Positions 34,060 through 44,950 of a DNA stretch of 64,000 nt are shown one piece after another. The DNA comes from Epiperipatus broadwayi (taxonomy: Eukaryota; Onychophora; Udeonychophora; Euonychophora; Peripatidae). The position numbers and the translations under genes were made by a program. How positions within the stretch are numbered: position 1 is the first letter of the stretch; each line of letters begins with the position of its first letter. The stretch is taken from positions 641,001-705,000 of the forward strand of contig JAQFVV010006342.1 of assembly GCA_028023455.1 (NCBI GenBank). The letters are read 5' to 3'. Below the pieces are notes generated by a model, which was not told where the DNA came from, ran no database searches, and saw only the letters and a program-made list of their open reading frames with translations.

Positions 34060-34420
34060 CAGGCAAAAACTCACTATACATATTGGCCGCACTGCAAGCT
34101 AGAATAATCAATGGATGCCAGAAGGCTTATGCATAAAATCTCCATCTAGTGCATACTCATCCAATATTCCCAGACTAGTTTCTGGCTTGTGGCCTTCGTC
34201 AGTGAGGAGACTTGGATCTGAAAGCACTGCACTTAGATCTTAGGATCTAATGCAACCCTCCAGCAGCCACCTTTTATCTCTACTTAACTACAAAACTATG
34301 AGTCTTAAATTGAAAACACCTTAATATTTTCAATCCAAGCCCATCAGCTTATATAGTCATATAGGTCTGAACTCAGTATACAGTAACTAATATAGTAATT
34401 TATATGAGAAATAAAATTAA
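34060..34420 (-). repeat. Hammerhead-bearing repeat, family A
   Basis: The minus strand carries the best preserved family A core: CTGACGA (34203-34197), helix II GGC/GCC with loop CACAA, GAAAC (34182-34178), two loop bases and GTC (34175-34173). Helix I: ATCCAA (34217 downward) pairs with TTGGAT (34164-34159), with further pairs beside the core across an internal loop. Conserved flanking text includes 'GGATGAGTA', 'TTTTATGCATAAGCCTTCTGGCATCCATTGATT' (minus strand). The right end (34320-34420) resembles the 'CATATAGGTCTGAATTCAG...ATATAGTAA' block of the 40-41 kb repeats. Confidence 0.65.
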
Positions 34421-34698
34421 CAAATTAATATTTATTATCAACAAATCACAAGTTACCATAATTACATTTAACCTCCCAGAAAAAATCTATTTCTTTGAAA
34501 ATCTAATTCATCAGTTACCTTAAAATAGATTATAATCCTTTAACAATTAGCTATGATGCAAATTGTGCATTATCAAGCATAAAATATATTCTCATCATAT
34601 ATGTGTAATGTGCATTATTTTAAAAATTTCTTTTATTGAAGTATTAAAATTTATTTCCATTTCTTCTTATTTGCATTGATTAATTATATATATACTAC

Positions 34699-34933
34699 AA
34701 TGCAATTTCAACATATGATTTATTTCTTCTTGCTTACCGTTTCAACTGTCCTGCGGTCATCATCAGGGCTACAATATTTAAACATATACAATTAATATCG
34801 ATATGTATATATATATCGGTATATGGTTAGGTATTAATTGTATATGTTTAAATATTGTAGCTCTGATCATGACCGCAGGGCAGTTGAAACTATAAGCAAG
34901 AGGAAATAAATCATATGTTAAAATTGCTTTGTA
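34699..34933. repeat. 235-bp palindrome with two hammerhead-like motifs
   Basis: 34699-34800 and 34831-34933 are inverted copies. Each carries a CTGATSATGACCGCAGGRCAGTTGAAAC motif (34766-34739 minus; 34863-34890 plus), resembling CUGAUGA-helix II-GAAAC with a mismatched helix II. No convincing helix I or UH position was found next to it, so ribozyme identity is weaker than for family A. Confidence 0.5.
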
Positions 34934-35540
34934 AAGTGTTAATTAAGAAGTATATAGTATATTATATAAAAATTTCTTGTAATGATACAAGTTTGGCTAG
35001 CTCTGGTATTAGCATACATTACAAGCAATCTTAATTAATTACGTTTAAATTGAGGGATAGAATGGATATTTTAAAATATAATGAAATAAAAAAAAATTCT
35101 CTCCATTGATGACTTATATTCAGTTTAATATATAATTTAAACAACATAAAGCACAAAAATAATAATATTTTATTTATAAAAGTCATTTTCTATTTGATTT
35201 AATAAAATGTAAGCATTTATAAAACTGCTGTGTATCTTAAAAACAATAAATATAGTTGTGAAAAAGTCGTTTATAATTTATTTTCATTGAATATTGACTT
35301 AGGAGATAGTCATAAACAAATAAAATAGTCATAAACAAATAATTAATAGTCTCCTATAGATTAGATAAAAGAGTGTACAAGCGTTTAAATAAAAAAAAAA
35401 AAAGAAATAACAGACTAAAATTTCCTAAAGTCCGAAATTAATTTAGTATTTAAAATAAAGTATATTGTGTAAATCCATTTTTACAATTTAAAGTTAAATT
35501 TAAGTGAACATATAATTAAAGATAATTATATGAGTTAATC
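34934..35540. other. AT-rich non-coding DNA
   Basis: No gene. A short direct repeat 'gtcataaacaaataa' occurs twice at about 35308-35345. Confidence 0.5.
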
Positions 35541-35544
35541 CAAA

Positions 35545-37015
35545 AACAAAGACAGAAACAATGAGAGATGCAATTAAATTTATGAAAAAGGAAAAATCTC
35601 CAAATAATCATAAACGATGTATTAAAAGAAACAGTTGAAGAAATAGAAATTGTTTTGGCAAAATTATATACCAAATGTCTAAATAATAAAAATGCACCAG
35701 ATGATTAGAAAAATGTAGTTGTAATATTTAAAAAAGATGATAAAGAATATATTAGAAATGTATCTATCAGTCTTTTATCAGATTTATGCAAAATTTTTGT
35801 CAAGATAATTACAACTTGTCTACAAAGAACATTGGATTTCAACCAACCAAAAGAACAAGCTGGATTTAAAAATAGTTTTAGTACAGTAGATCATATGCAA
35901 GCATTGAGAGAAGTTATAGACAGAACAGATGAATAAGAGTTGCCATTATGCTTTGGATTTGTAGATTGTGAAAAGGCATTTGATTCTATAAGCATTTCTT
36001 CAGTGATTAAAACATTGGATCCTCAAGGTATAGACTCAGAATATTGCATATTCTGAAAAATATTTATAAAAATGCAACAGCAGTAATTAGATTATATAAT
36101 AATACTAAGAAGGTTAGCATTGAGAAGGGTGTAAGACAGGGTGACTTCAATCTCCAAAACTTTTTCAGCATTGTTGCAAGAAGTATTTTGTGGATTAAAA
36201 TTGGAATAAAGGAATAAAAATAAATGGAGATTATTTAACACATTTAGATTTTAAAGATGATGCAATTGTTTTTGCAAATAATTCTTCAGAGTTTCGGAAA
36301 ATGTTACAAGAGTTATGACATAAAATTAAGAAAGTAGGATTAAAGATACACATTAAAAAGACTAAAGTAATGTTCAATGGATTTTCTCAAAAGATGAAAA
36401 TAAAAATTTCCAATGATGAGTTAGAAGAAGTTAACAACTACCAATACCTTGGTCAGATTATTACTACAGATGGAAACATAATGGATGAAATTAATCATAG
36501 AATTAAACTTGGTAGGAGTGCTTTTCGTAGAAATAACTTAATATTAAAGAAAATATGCCTATATGTTTGAAAAGGAAGGTTTTGATAAATGTGTTTTATC
36601 AGTTCTTACCTTTGGATCTGAGACTCAAACATTCAATAGAAGAGTAATACAAGAGTCTTCAGACCACTCAAAAAAGTATGGAGTGATGCATGTTAGGAGT
36701 AACTAGAAAAAATTGAAAATGCAATATATGGGTATGAGAACAAATAAGTATTACTGACATCATTGAAAGGCTTTGGAGTTGGACTGAACATATTGCTAGA
36801 AGAGATGATAATAGATGGACAGTTGAAATCTTAAAATGGATTTCAAGAGATTGTAAAAGACCCAGAAAGAGACCACACATGGGGTGGATAGATGAAATTA
36901 GAAAGGGTGAGGGGTGATGTGGAGAAGAGAGGCTAAAGATTGGAGAAGATGGATTGAATTTGGAGAAACCTTCATTCTGCAGTGAATTGATAATGGTTGA
37001 CGATGATGATACTAT
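35545..37015 (+). pseudogene. RTE LINE copy 2, 5'-truncated and decayed
   Basis: The plus-strand sequence parallels the RT half of the 14-17 kb element, from its 'MRDAIKFMKK' block (35560) through 'LPNPTGF'-region remnants, 'QAGFK' (35865), 'VDCEKAFDS' (35955-35985), 'GVRQGD' (36130), 'YQYLGQIITTDGN' (36445) and the Arg-rich tail (36850) to the GATGATGAT tail at about 37005. There are many stops and small indels, and catalytic context is altered (DCEKAFD; FKDD for FADD at about 36250). It is clearly older than the copy at 14-17 kb. Confidence 0.85.
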
Positions 37016-37019
37016 TACT

Positions 37020-37570
37020 AACAATTGAATGAATTTGAAAAATTTACAATTTTTTTTAAAGACATTAAATATTTAATGTAGGATGATAGAAATTAAGTAC
37101 AACTAAAATGTCATCACCATAAATTTGTAGGCAAACACCTCAATGCGTGTGTATATATATATGTTTAAATATAAATACTTATGATGTAATATAATCTTGT
37201 ATAAAAAGCGACATGATAAAATTTCCAAATGTTGACTAATAAATAACAATTTGGGCGTTAACAGTTGTGCGACTTTATCATGCTGTTTCTTTCGTAAGAT
37301 TGTTTATGTCATCTAATAATGCGTATGTGTGTGGGTGCATGCGAAGTGAATAATTATTGAATAATTCAGTTGTTTAGTTTAAAAGCGAAAATATTACGAT
37401 AATATATTATTTCTTAAGAGTATTTCTAAAATTGCTAAAATACAATTAAAATTTTACTATACAAATAGATTATTCCAGTGCACATTATAAAAAATAATGT
37501 AAAAAATATGCAAATTGGATTACTTAATTAAACACATTCTTTTTTTGCTTTCATAATTTTTTTTGTTTTC
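37020..37570. other. AT-rich non-coding DNA
   Basis: Nothing recognised beyond a short TA run. Confidence 0.5.
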
Positions 37571-38275
37571 ATCTTCTTATCCCAATATCCTCATACCAGT
37601 TTTTAGTTTATGACTTTCATCAATGAGGAGTCTTGGGTGCTGCTTCCCAGCACCCATTTTTCTGGTTATCTAGCGCAAAATGAAAATACAATGTTTTCAA
37701 TCAAAACTACTTTATTTGCATAGTTATGCATATCAGAATCCAAATTAGTATTTATATATTTTGGTGTTTTGGTTTTTTTAAGAACAATAGTCACTATTAT
37801 TCCTTGACTAAGATTGGAATCAATAGAAGCTGAAAGTTGTGTATAAGAAAAGATAGTCATGTGGTGTTTTAATAATTTAATACTAATCCTAGCCAAAAAA
37901 TAATAATGACTATGGTTATTTAAAAACTAATGACACCAAAATATATAGATACTGAACTAGATTCAGATCTATATGACTATACAAGAAAATTAGCTTTGAT
38001 TGAAAACATTTTTGTGTTTGTATTTTGGGCTGATAGCCTTATAGTGAACCAAAAAAAATGTGGGTATTAGAGGTGTGCATTAAAGCCAAAGATTCAAGTG
38101 TATTGTTCCTAGATCCAAAGCTTCTCATTGATGAAAACTATAAGCTAGAAACTAGTCTGGCAATATTGGATTAGAAAGTACTGTATAAGGATTAAAATGC
38201 ACAACCTGCTAGCATCTATTAATTACTATATCTTGTACTAGAAGGCACTATTGTGTAGAGAAATTTGCTATTATT
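37570..38275. repeat. Inverted pair of hammerhead-bearing repeats, family A
   Basis: The left half (37570-37920) and right half (37920-38275) are inverted copies: for instance 'TTTATATATTTTGGTGT' (37750) against 'ACACCAAAATATATAGAT' (37931), and 'TTTTCAATC' against 'GATTGAAAAC'. The motif is at 37636-37581 (minus) as TTGATGA...AAAAC, degraded, and at 38111-38174 (plus) as TTGATGA...GAAAC-TA-GTC. Outer pairing ATCCAA/TTGGAT is retained in the plus copy. C3 is mutated to T in both, so neither should be active. Confidence 0.6.
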
Positions 38276-39235
38276 TTAACTGCTTGTGTAAGGATAAAAA
38301 AATGTGGGTATGTTAAGTTTTAATGGTTTAAAGGTATAAATATTTATTTATGACTATACGATTCTACTTCTCATTGTTGAACTTTTAAGTTTGTAATATC
38401 AAATGACAGTATTCACTTAAAAATTTAATATCTTTAAAATGATATCTCAATTATAAAAATTCTTTGGCGATTAGGTTTTGTTTTGATAGATATATGCGTG
38501 CTGAGTTCTTTACCGTAGTATGTTCAACTGCACTTTTGGCAACATTTTTTTATAATTTCTACAGTGGTCTTCCATGAGTCTTGATATTGGACTATAGATT
38601 TAGGCAAATTTTATTCTTCTCTTTTATGAGAATTCATTTTTAAAACTTTTATTAGTGAAATATCAAAGAATTAAAGCAATTTTGCACACCAATACTCTAG
38701 ACCCCAACAAGTTGATACCTTTTAAGTATTGATAATGCATGCTTTCTTTCTCGGTAGCTTAACTACTTTTTTTTACCTATTCCATTAGTAAAAGAAAGAA
38801 TATGTCACACTGATATATATTTTATTTCTGCTAAACAGGAATTACCATTACTGTCTCTAATTTAAATAAGATTTAAATTAAATAATTGATAAGAGCATAA
38901 AAAATGTATATCATTTTTATATCCTTCAGACCAATACTTACACATGTATGCTGAATGAATTGTAGCATTCTTATTTGAAAATGACAGTATTGTTAGAAAT
39001 GTTTGCACAATAGAATAAATTTGGAAGTTCTTAAAATGTTCAAATAAACTCCAGCTATGATAGGTCTGTGCAGAAACCATATTTTGATTGATATTCTGAC
39101 AGATTTTAATGTACATATAGTCTGAAACTTTCAGTGAAATCAATATAACATTGTTATTGTTTAATAGTATCCAGAAAAATGGAGACAGATTAACTACAGA
39201 GCATTTTTGCAATTTTTTATTTAAGTCTACCAAGT
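38276..39235. other. AT-rich DNA with one unrecognised open frame
   Basis: The minus-strand frame 39233-38862 is open for 123 codons without any motif I can place. Its composition follows the local AT bias. Otherwise nothing recognised. Confidence 0.35.
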
Positions 39236-39790
39236 TATCCCACTTACAAGCCAGAAACTAGTCTGGGGATATTGGATGAGTAGGCTTTACTAGATGAGGA
39301 TTTTATGCACAAGCCTTCTCGCATCCATTGATTGCTCTGGTTTGTACTGAGTGGCAATACATATATAGAAAAAAACACAATAATTTTATAATATTAATAA
39401 CTTAATAATTAATATAAGTGGGAATAGCATAAATACGTTGTAATTTAAAAACACCATTGCTATTTGACTTTCAATTATGAAAATTCTTTAAAATATGATA
39501 TGATGACTGCCATTTTATATGCTTACACAATCTGTTAATGGAGTAGCAACTTGTTCTATACAATGTTACCACCTGTAAAAACTATAATAATCAGTGTAAC
39601 CAAGGATTTAATTACAGTGCTCTCAGATCCAAGGCTTCCCAGTAATGAAAACCATAAGCTTGAAACTAGTCTTGGGATATTGGATGAGTACACATTAGAT
39701 GGGGATTTTGATGCACTATTCTTTTAGCATCCATTGATTGCCATGGCTTGCACTAAGTAGTAATATTGTATAAAATATCATGGTCTATAA
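39236..39790 (+). repeat. Two family A repeat units, about 409 bp apart
   Basis: GAAACTAGTC occurs at 39253 and GAAACTAGTC-like at 39662, each followed by 'TTGGGATATTGGATGAG...GATTTT.ATGCAC...CATCCATTGATTGC...GCACT.AGT'. The second keeps the upstream AGATCCAA pairing strand (39625), but its CTGATGA is mutated to GTAATGA. The first lacks the CTGATGA arm. The spacing is close to the ~415-bp period of the 40-41 kb array, which suggests a decayed tandem dimer. Confidence 0.55.
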
Positions 39791-39879
39791 TGTTGATAGT
39801 CTAGAAAAAAAACTTTAAACTTAAAGCAAAAATATAAGCAACATGTGTTGCTTACTAACTACACATCTACATATATCCT

Positions 39880-39897
39880 ACACACACACACAAACGA

Positions 39898-39928
<31 letters not shown>

Positions 39929-39930
39929 AT
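39880..39930. repeat. (CA)n(TA)n microsatellite
   Basis: Dinucleotide run 'acacac...' then 'tatata'. Confidence 0.9.
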
Positions 39931-40129
39931 CAGTGCATATCATTAAAATTTAAATATATCTATTATTCCCCCAATACTATGTTTTATCAGTAGCGCTACC
40001 TTGTAAACATAGATAAAGTCTGATTATAATGGGATGTGATCTTATATTCAGCCTTTATCTTTGATTGCTAGAAGAAATGTATTTGAATTTTCAGCTACTG
40101 ATATGTGCTAATTCTATATATATATATGT

Positions 40130-41535
40130 GATACACAAAACAAGTTATAAATTTCATAACTTGCTCTTAGCTTGCATTTTATGATCACTAGATGGAGCTT
40201 TACCAATAGCCCACTAACAAACTTTGTTTACATAAACAATGAGAGAGATAGAATTCAATATCTCTTTTGTTGTCTCCACCCTTTAACCATGGTTTTGAGC
40301 TAATTGGCCCACATCAGTAAAGGGTAGGAAGAGCAGAAGCTAGATCTAAATACCAAGTCTACAATCAGCATTTATGAAACATGTTTCTACCAGCCTGAAA
40401 GCATGAATTTTTCAGATACATAAATATCTTCAAATCCTGTAAAACAAACTAGATAGCTATATAGGTCTGAATTCAGTTCAGTTTCACCATATAGTAAAAG
40501 CCTCTGCAATTTATACCATTGCAAAAACCTTCAAGGGTACATTTTTGATAAACAAAATAAGTTATAAATTTCATAACTTGCTCTTAGCTTGCATTTTATG
40601 ATTACTATATGGAGCTTTACCAATAGCCCACTAACAAGCTTTGATTACATAAATGCTGAGAGAGATAGAATTCAATATCTCTTTGATTGTCTCCAACCTT
40701 TAGACCATGGTTTTGAGCTAATTGACACACACCAATAAAGGGTAGGAAGCACAGAAACTAGATCTAAATACCAACTCGACAATCAGTAGAGGCTTTTACT
40801 ATATGGTGAAACTGAACTGAATTCAGAACCATATAGCTATCCAGTTTGTTTGACTGGATTTGAAAATATTTACATAACTGAAAAATTCATGCTTTCAGGC
40901 TGATAGAAACATGTTTCATAAATGCTGATTGTAGAGTTGGTATTTAGATCTAGTTTCTGGTCTTCTTACCCTTTACTGATGTGGGCTAATTAGCTTGATA
41001 CCATGGTCTAAAGGTTGGAGACAATGAAAAAGATATTGAATTCTATCTGTCTCAGCATTTATGTAAACAAAGCTTGTTAGTGGGCTATTGGTAAAGCTCC
41101 ATCTAGTGATCATAAAATGCAAGCTAAGAGCAAGTTACAAAATTTATAACTTGTTTTGTTTATTATAAATGTCCCCTTGAAGGTTTTTGCAATGATATAG
41201 ATTGCAGAGGCTTTTACTATATGGTGAAACTGAACTGAATTCAGACCCATATAGCTATCTAGTTTGATTGGATTTGAAGATATTTACATATCTGAAAAAT
41301 TCATGCTTTCAGGCTGATAGAAATGTGTTTCATAAATGCTGATTGTAGAGTTGGTATTTAGATCTAGTTTCTGGTCTTCCTACCCTTTACTGACTGGACC
41401 AATTAGCTTGAAACCATGGTCTAAAGGTTGGAGACAATGAAAGAGATATTGAATTCTATCTCTCTCAGTGTTTATGTAAACAAAGCTTGTTAGTGGGCTA
41501 TTGGTAAAGCTCCATCTAGTATCATATATATATAT
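40130..41535. repeat. Inverted array of four ~415-bp hammerhead-bearing units (family B)
   Basis: Two minus-oriented units (in-phase landmarks at 40144 and 40561, period 417) are followed, after a switch at about 40790, by two plus-oriented units (landmarks 40880 and 41294, period 414). Each unit carries one hammerhead-like core: 40330-40275 and 40745-40692 (minus), 40968-41020 and 41378-41434 (plus). The consensus is close to CCCTTTA-CTGATG-GGGC..AATTA..GCTT-GAAACC-AT-GGTC-TAAAGG, with helix I CCTTTA/TAAAGG and helix III ACC/GGT. Each copy has at least one core substitution (A9 to T, G12 to A, or a gap). The array ends at the LTR-like element starting 41536. Confidence 0.7.
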
Positions 41536-42815
41536 TGTAACATTTATTTATATACGTTGCAAATATATTGGCATTTGGTAAAAGCTAAAAAAAAAAAATT
41601 TAGTTTTTTTTTTGACTATAATTTTTTTTAAAAAAAAAATAACGTACAATGAAAGTTAAATTATTCTTTCAGATTTTTTTTTAATGTAATTAGAAATAAA
41701 AGTAGAATTGGAGAGAACAAAAGAATTCCAAAAGTAAAAAAAAGATAAGAGAAAGTAAAAATATTTTGGCTAATTAAAGATGGCCAAAAAACTTGATAAG
41801 AAAAGAGAACTTTATAACGTAAATTTTATAAAGAATCTACAAAATTATGAACCAAAAAACGCCATGATAATAGCATGCGGAGAAGTTGGAAAACTGGGCC
41901 TCTGGTATAAAAGGCAGAGGTCAGTTTGACAAACATCTTGTTTTCATTTGTTTCTCTTTTTGGTCTTGGATAACAATAATATATCCAAGATCGCTCTACG
42001 CTGAAATAATTTGGCATGTCGAAGTGAACCGGAGCTTCTGCATAGTTATCTACAACCATTGTGAATCCACTAAAACTTACCAGTAAGTTATGCTTCATTA
42101 TTCTGATTGTTGCAAAAGTAATGTTTGCAAACAATTCTGAAAAAAAAATATGTTTAAACAATTCCGATAGAGACATTAAATTTCTTGTGCAAGAGACATT
42201 CATTTTTAAGTAAATTTCTAGAAGAAATTTGGAAGTGAACTGTAATTGTAAAATTGTTTTTTATTAATTGATTCACATCTGAATTAAAGGTGTTCTCTCT
42301 AATTTATTTGATAAATAATTTATTTCAATTATTTTTTTAGTCTATTAGAATAAAAATATTTCTAATACCAATTTTCATTTGTGCGTTATTAAAAATAGTT
42401 ATTTTTTTTATTATTATATTTATTATTAGTTTAATAAGATTTAAAACATAATTTACCTTTGCCAATATGTTTCAATAAGCCCAGGAATAATAATCTTAAA
42501 AAAAATAATTCTTGTTACAGTATGATGTAATACTGATTAGTTTAAAAGTATTTTTCTTTTTTTATTTGTGAGACGTTATTTGACTATTTCAGTGGTCTCT
42601 TTAGAATAAAAGGACCTGGTGCCCATATTAAATAAATTAAAAGTTGATTTCATCAATAGCATAATTCTCAACAATTAATAGGCCGAGTTTGATCAGGAAA
42701 TATAGTTATGTTTTTAGAAATAGAAATACAAATTTCTTCTTTTCAACATAACTTGATCAACTCGTGCGCAGTTTATATTAGCGTGTAGAGGCCTAACAAA
42801 ACAGAAAATGTTATA
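41536..42815 (+). mobile_element. LTR-like repeat, copy 1 (TATA box)
   Basis: 1280 bp, starting TGTAACATTTATTTATATA and ending GAAAATGTTATA. It is very similar to 43550-44950 apart from a deletion of about 120 bp near 42040, which removes a block bounded by GCATAGTTA-like repeats. A consensus TATA box lies at 41906-41913 (GGTATAAAAGGC) with a plausible start site about 25-30 bp on. Immediately after the end, at 42817, comes TGGCTTACCCAATTCGGG, a sequence beginning TGG as tRNA primer-binding sites do. The tRNA was not identified. Confidence 0.7.
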
Positions 42816-43549
42816 ATGGCTTACCCAATTCGGGCTTCGATTTAACAACCACAACTTGAGATAAGTTGTAATGATAAAGAACGTTACAATGATGACCCAA
42901 AGAAACTCACAGCCGAAAAATAAATAGTAATTTTTTAAAGAAAAAAAATTATAAAAAAAAAAATTAACCAATTAAACCCTGATTATTAAAATTTAAAAAA
43001 ATATTTTTTTAATATGACTTCCAGAAAAAAAAAATATATGTATATTTTTTTTTGATATGTCTAAAAAAAACACGATCGTGGCTGATGTAGACGTAAGTCA
43101 CAAGTATTTGACCAGGTAGGCGGTTACTGAAGAGGGTAAAAACATAGCCCCGAGTCCTAGTATGCAGTATATTAACATAAGACCCCCTTTATATGCCCAT
43201 CAGACTATTTCTAGCAGGGATCCCAATAAAGGGAAATGTGGACCAAGTTGCCGTGAGCCTGTAAGACTCAAAATGATGAGCAACGCTTGTTAGTGCTTAT
43301 AACTTGGGCTTCTTATCGTTAATATTACACTAAAGCGGAAAGGACACAGATGAATGTGAAATATTTTCCATTCCTGCATGTGAGACCTAAAAGTGGGCAT
43401 TAAAGCCAAACATCGCTTGTTGATTGAGTCTACACAACATATCAGCATGCTACTACTACAAAAAAAAATCATGAATATGAATTTAAAAACTTAAGACTAA
43501 AATTAGTGTAAACCCCTATTTTATTCTCATCTCCTAGCGCTGGTGGTAT
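42816..43549 (+). other. Non-coding interior between paired LTR-like repeats
   Basis: This 734-bp interior begins with the TGG primer-site candidate. It has poly(A)/poly(T) tracts at 42930-43070 and a GC-richer stretch (43080-43480). No open frame with retroelement homology. A purine tract before the right repeat is not evident. It may be the interior of a non-autonomous LTR element, or unrelated DNA between two separate insertions. Confidence 0.5.
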
Positions 43550-44950
43550 TGTAACGTTTATTTATATATGTTGCAAATATATTGGCATTTGGTAAAAGCT
43601 AAAAAAAAATAAATTTAGATTTTTTTTTTGACTATAATTTTCTTAAAAAAAAAAAAACGTACAATGAAAGTTAAATTATTCTTTCATATTTTTTTTAATG
43701 TAATTAGAAATAAAAATAGAATTGGAGAGAACAAAAGAATTCCAAAAGTAAAAAAAAGATAAGAGAAAGTAAAAATATTTTGGCTAATTAAAGATGGCCA
43801 AAAAACTTGATAAAAAAAGAGAATTTTATATCGTAAATTTTATAAAGAATCTACAAAATTATGAACCAAAAAATGCCATGATAATAGCATGCGGAGAAGT
43901 CGGAAAACTGGGCCTCTGGTATAAAAGGCAGAGGTCAGCTTGATGAATGTCTTGTTTTCATTTGTTTCTCTAGTTGGTCTTGGATGACAATAATATATCC
44001 AAGATTGCTCTATGCTGAAATAATACGGCATTTCAGAGTGAACCGGAGCTTCTGCGGACATCGTGCCTGAAGATGTACACCAAATAAGCCTTCATGACCG
44101 ACTAGGAGAATGGACTGCAAGAACAACTAAAAATCAAAGGCCATGAGCTCATTTTAACCCCGAAAAACTATGCATAGTTATCTACAACCATCATGAATTC
44201 ACTAAAACTTACCGGTAAGTTATGCTTCATTATCCTGATTGTGACAAAAGTAACATTTACAAACAATTCTTTAAAAAAAAATATGTTTAAACAATCCCGA
44301 TAGAGACATTAAATTTCTTTGGCAAGAGAGACATTCATTTTTAAGTAACTTTCTAGAAGAAATTTGGAAGTGAACTGTAATTGTAAAATTGTTTTTTATT
44401 AATTGATTCACATCTGAATTAAGGGTGTTCTCTCTAATTTATTTGATAAATAATTTATTTCAATTATTTTTTTAGTCTATTAGAATAAAAATATTTCTAA
44501 TACCAATTGTCATTTGTGCGTTATTAATAATAGTTATTATTTTTTATTATTAAATTTATTATTAGTTTAATAAGATTTAAAACGTAATTTACCTTTGCCA
44601 ATATGTTTCAATAAGCTCAGGAATAATAATCTTAAAAAAAATAATTCTCGTTACGGTATAATGTAATACCGATTAGTTTAAAAGTATTTTTCTTTTTTTA
44701 TTCGTGAAACGTTATTTGACTATTTCAGCGGTCTCTTTAGAATAAAAGGACCTGGCACCCATATTAAATAAATTAAAAGTTGATTTCATCAATAGCATAA
44801 TTCTCAACAATTAATAGGCCGAGTTTGATCAGGAAATATAGTTATGTTTTTAGAAATAGAAATACAACTTTCTTCTTTTTGACATAACTTGATCAACTTG
44901 CACGCAGTTTATATTAGCATGTAGAGGCCTAACAAACAGAAAACGTTATA
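43550..44950 (+). mobile_element. LTR-like repeat, copy 2
   Basis: 1401 bp, starting TGTAACGTTTATTTATATA and ending AACGTTATA, so the termini are near-inverted (TGTAACGTT/AACGTTATA). TATA box at 43920-43927. It retains the block missing from copy 1 (about 44057-44168), which includes 'CTGAAGATGTACACC'. A palindromic CTTACCGGTAAG follows at 44210. Minus-strand open frames inside (for example 44061-43840) also occur in copy 1 but lack known domains. Confidence 0.7.

Noticed and set aside
38862-39233. 123-codon minus-strand open frame as a gene
   Set aside because: No motif, composition follows local AT bias, and it lies among decayed repeats.
41826-44061. Minus-strand frames repeated in both LTR-like copies as a conserved gene
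   Set aside because: Conservation follows from duplication of the LTR-like repeat; the frames lack domains and run opposite to its TATA box.
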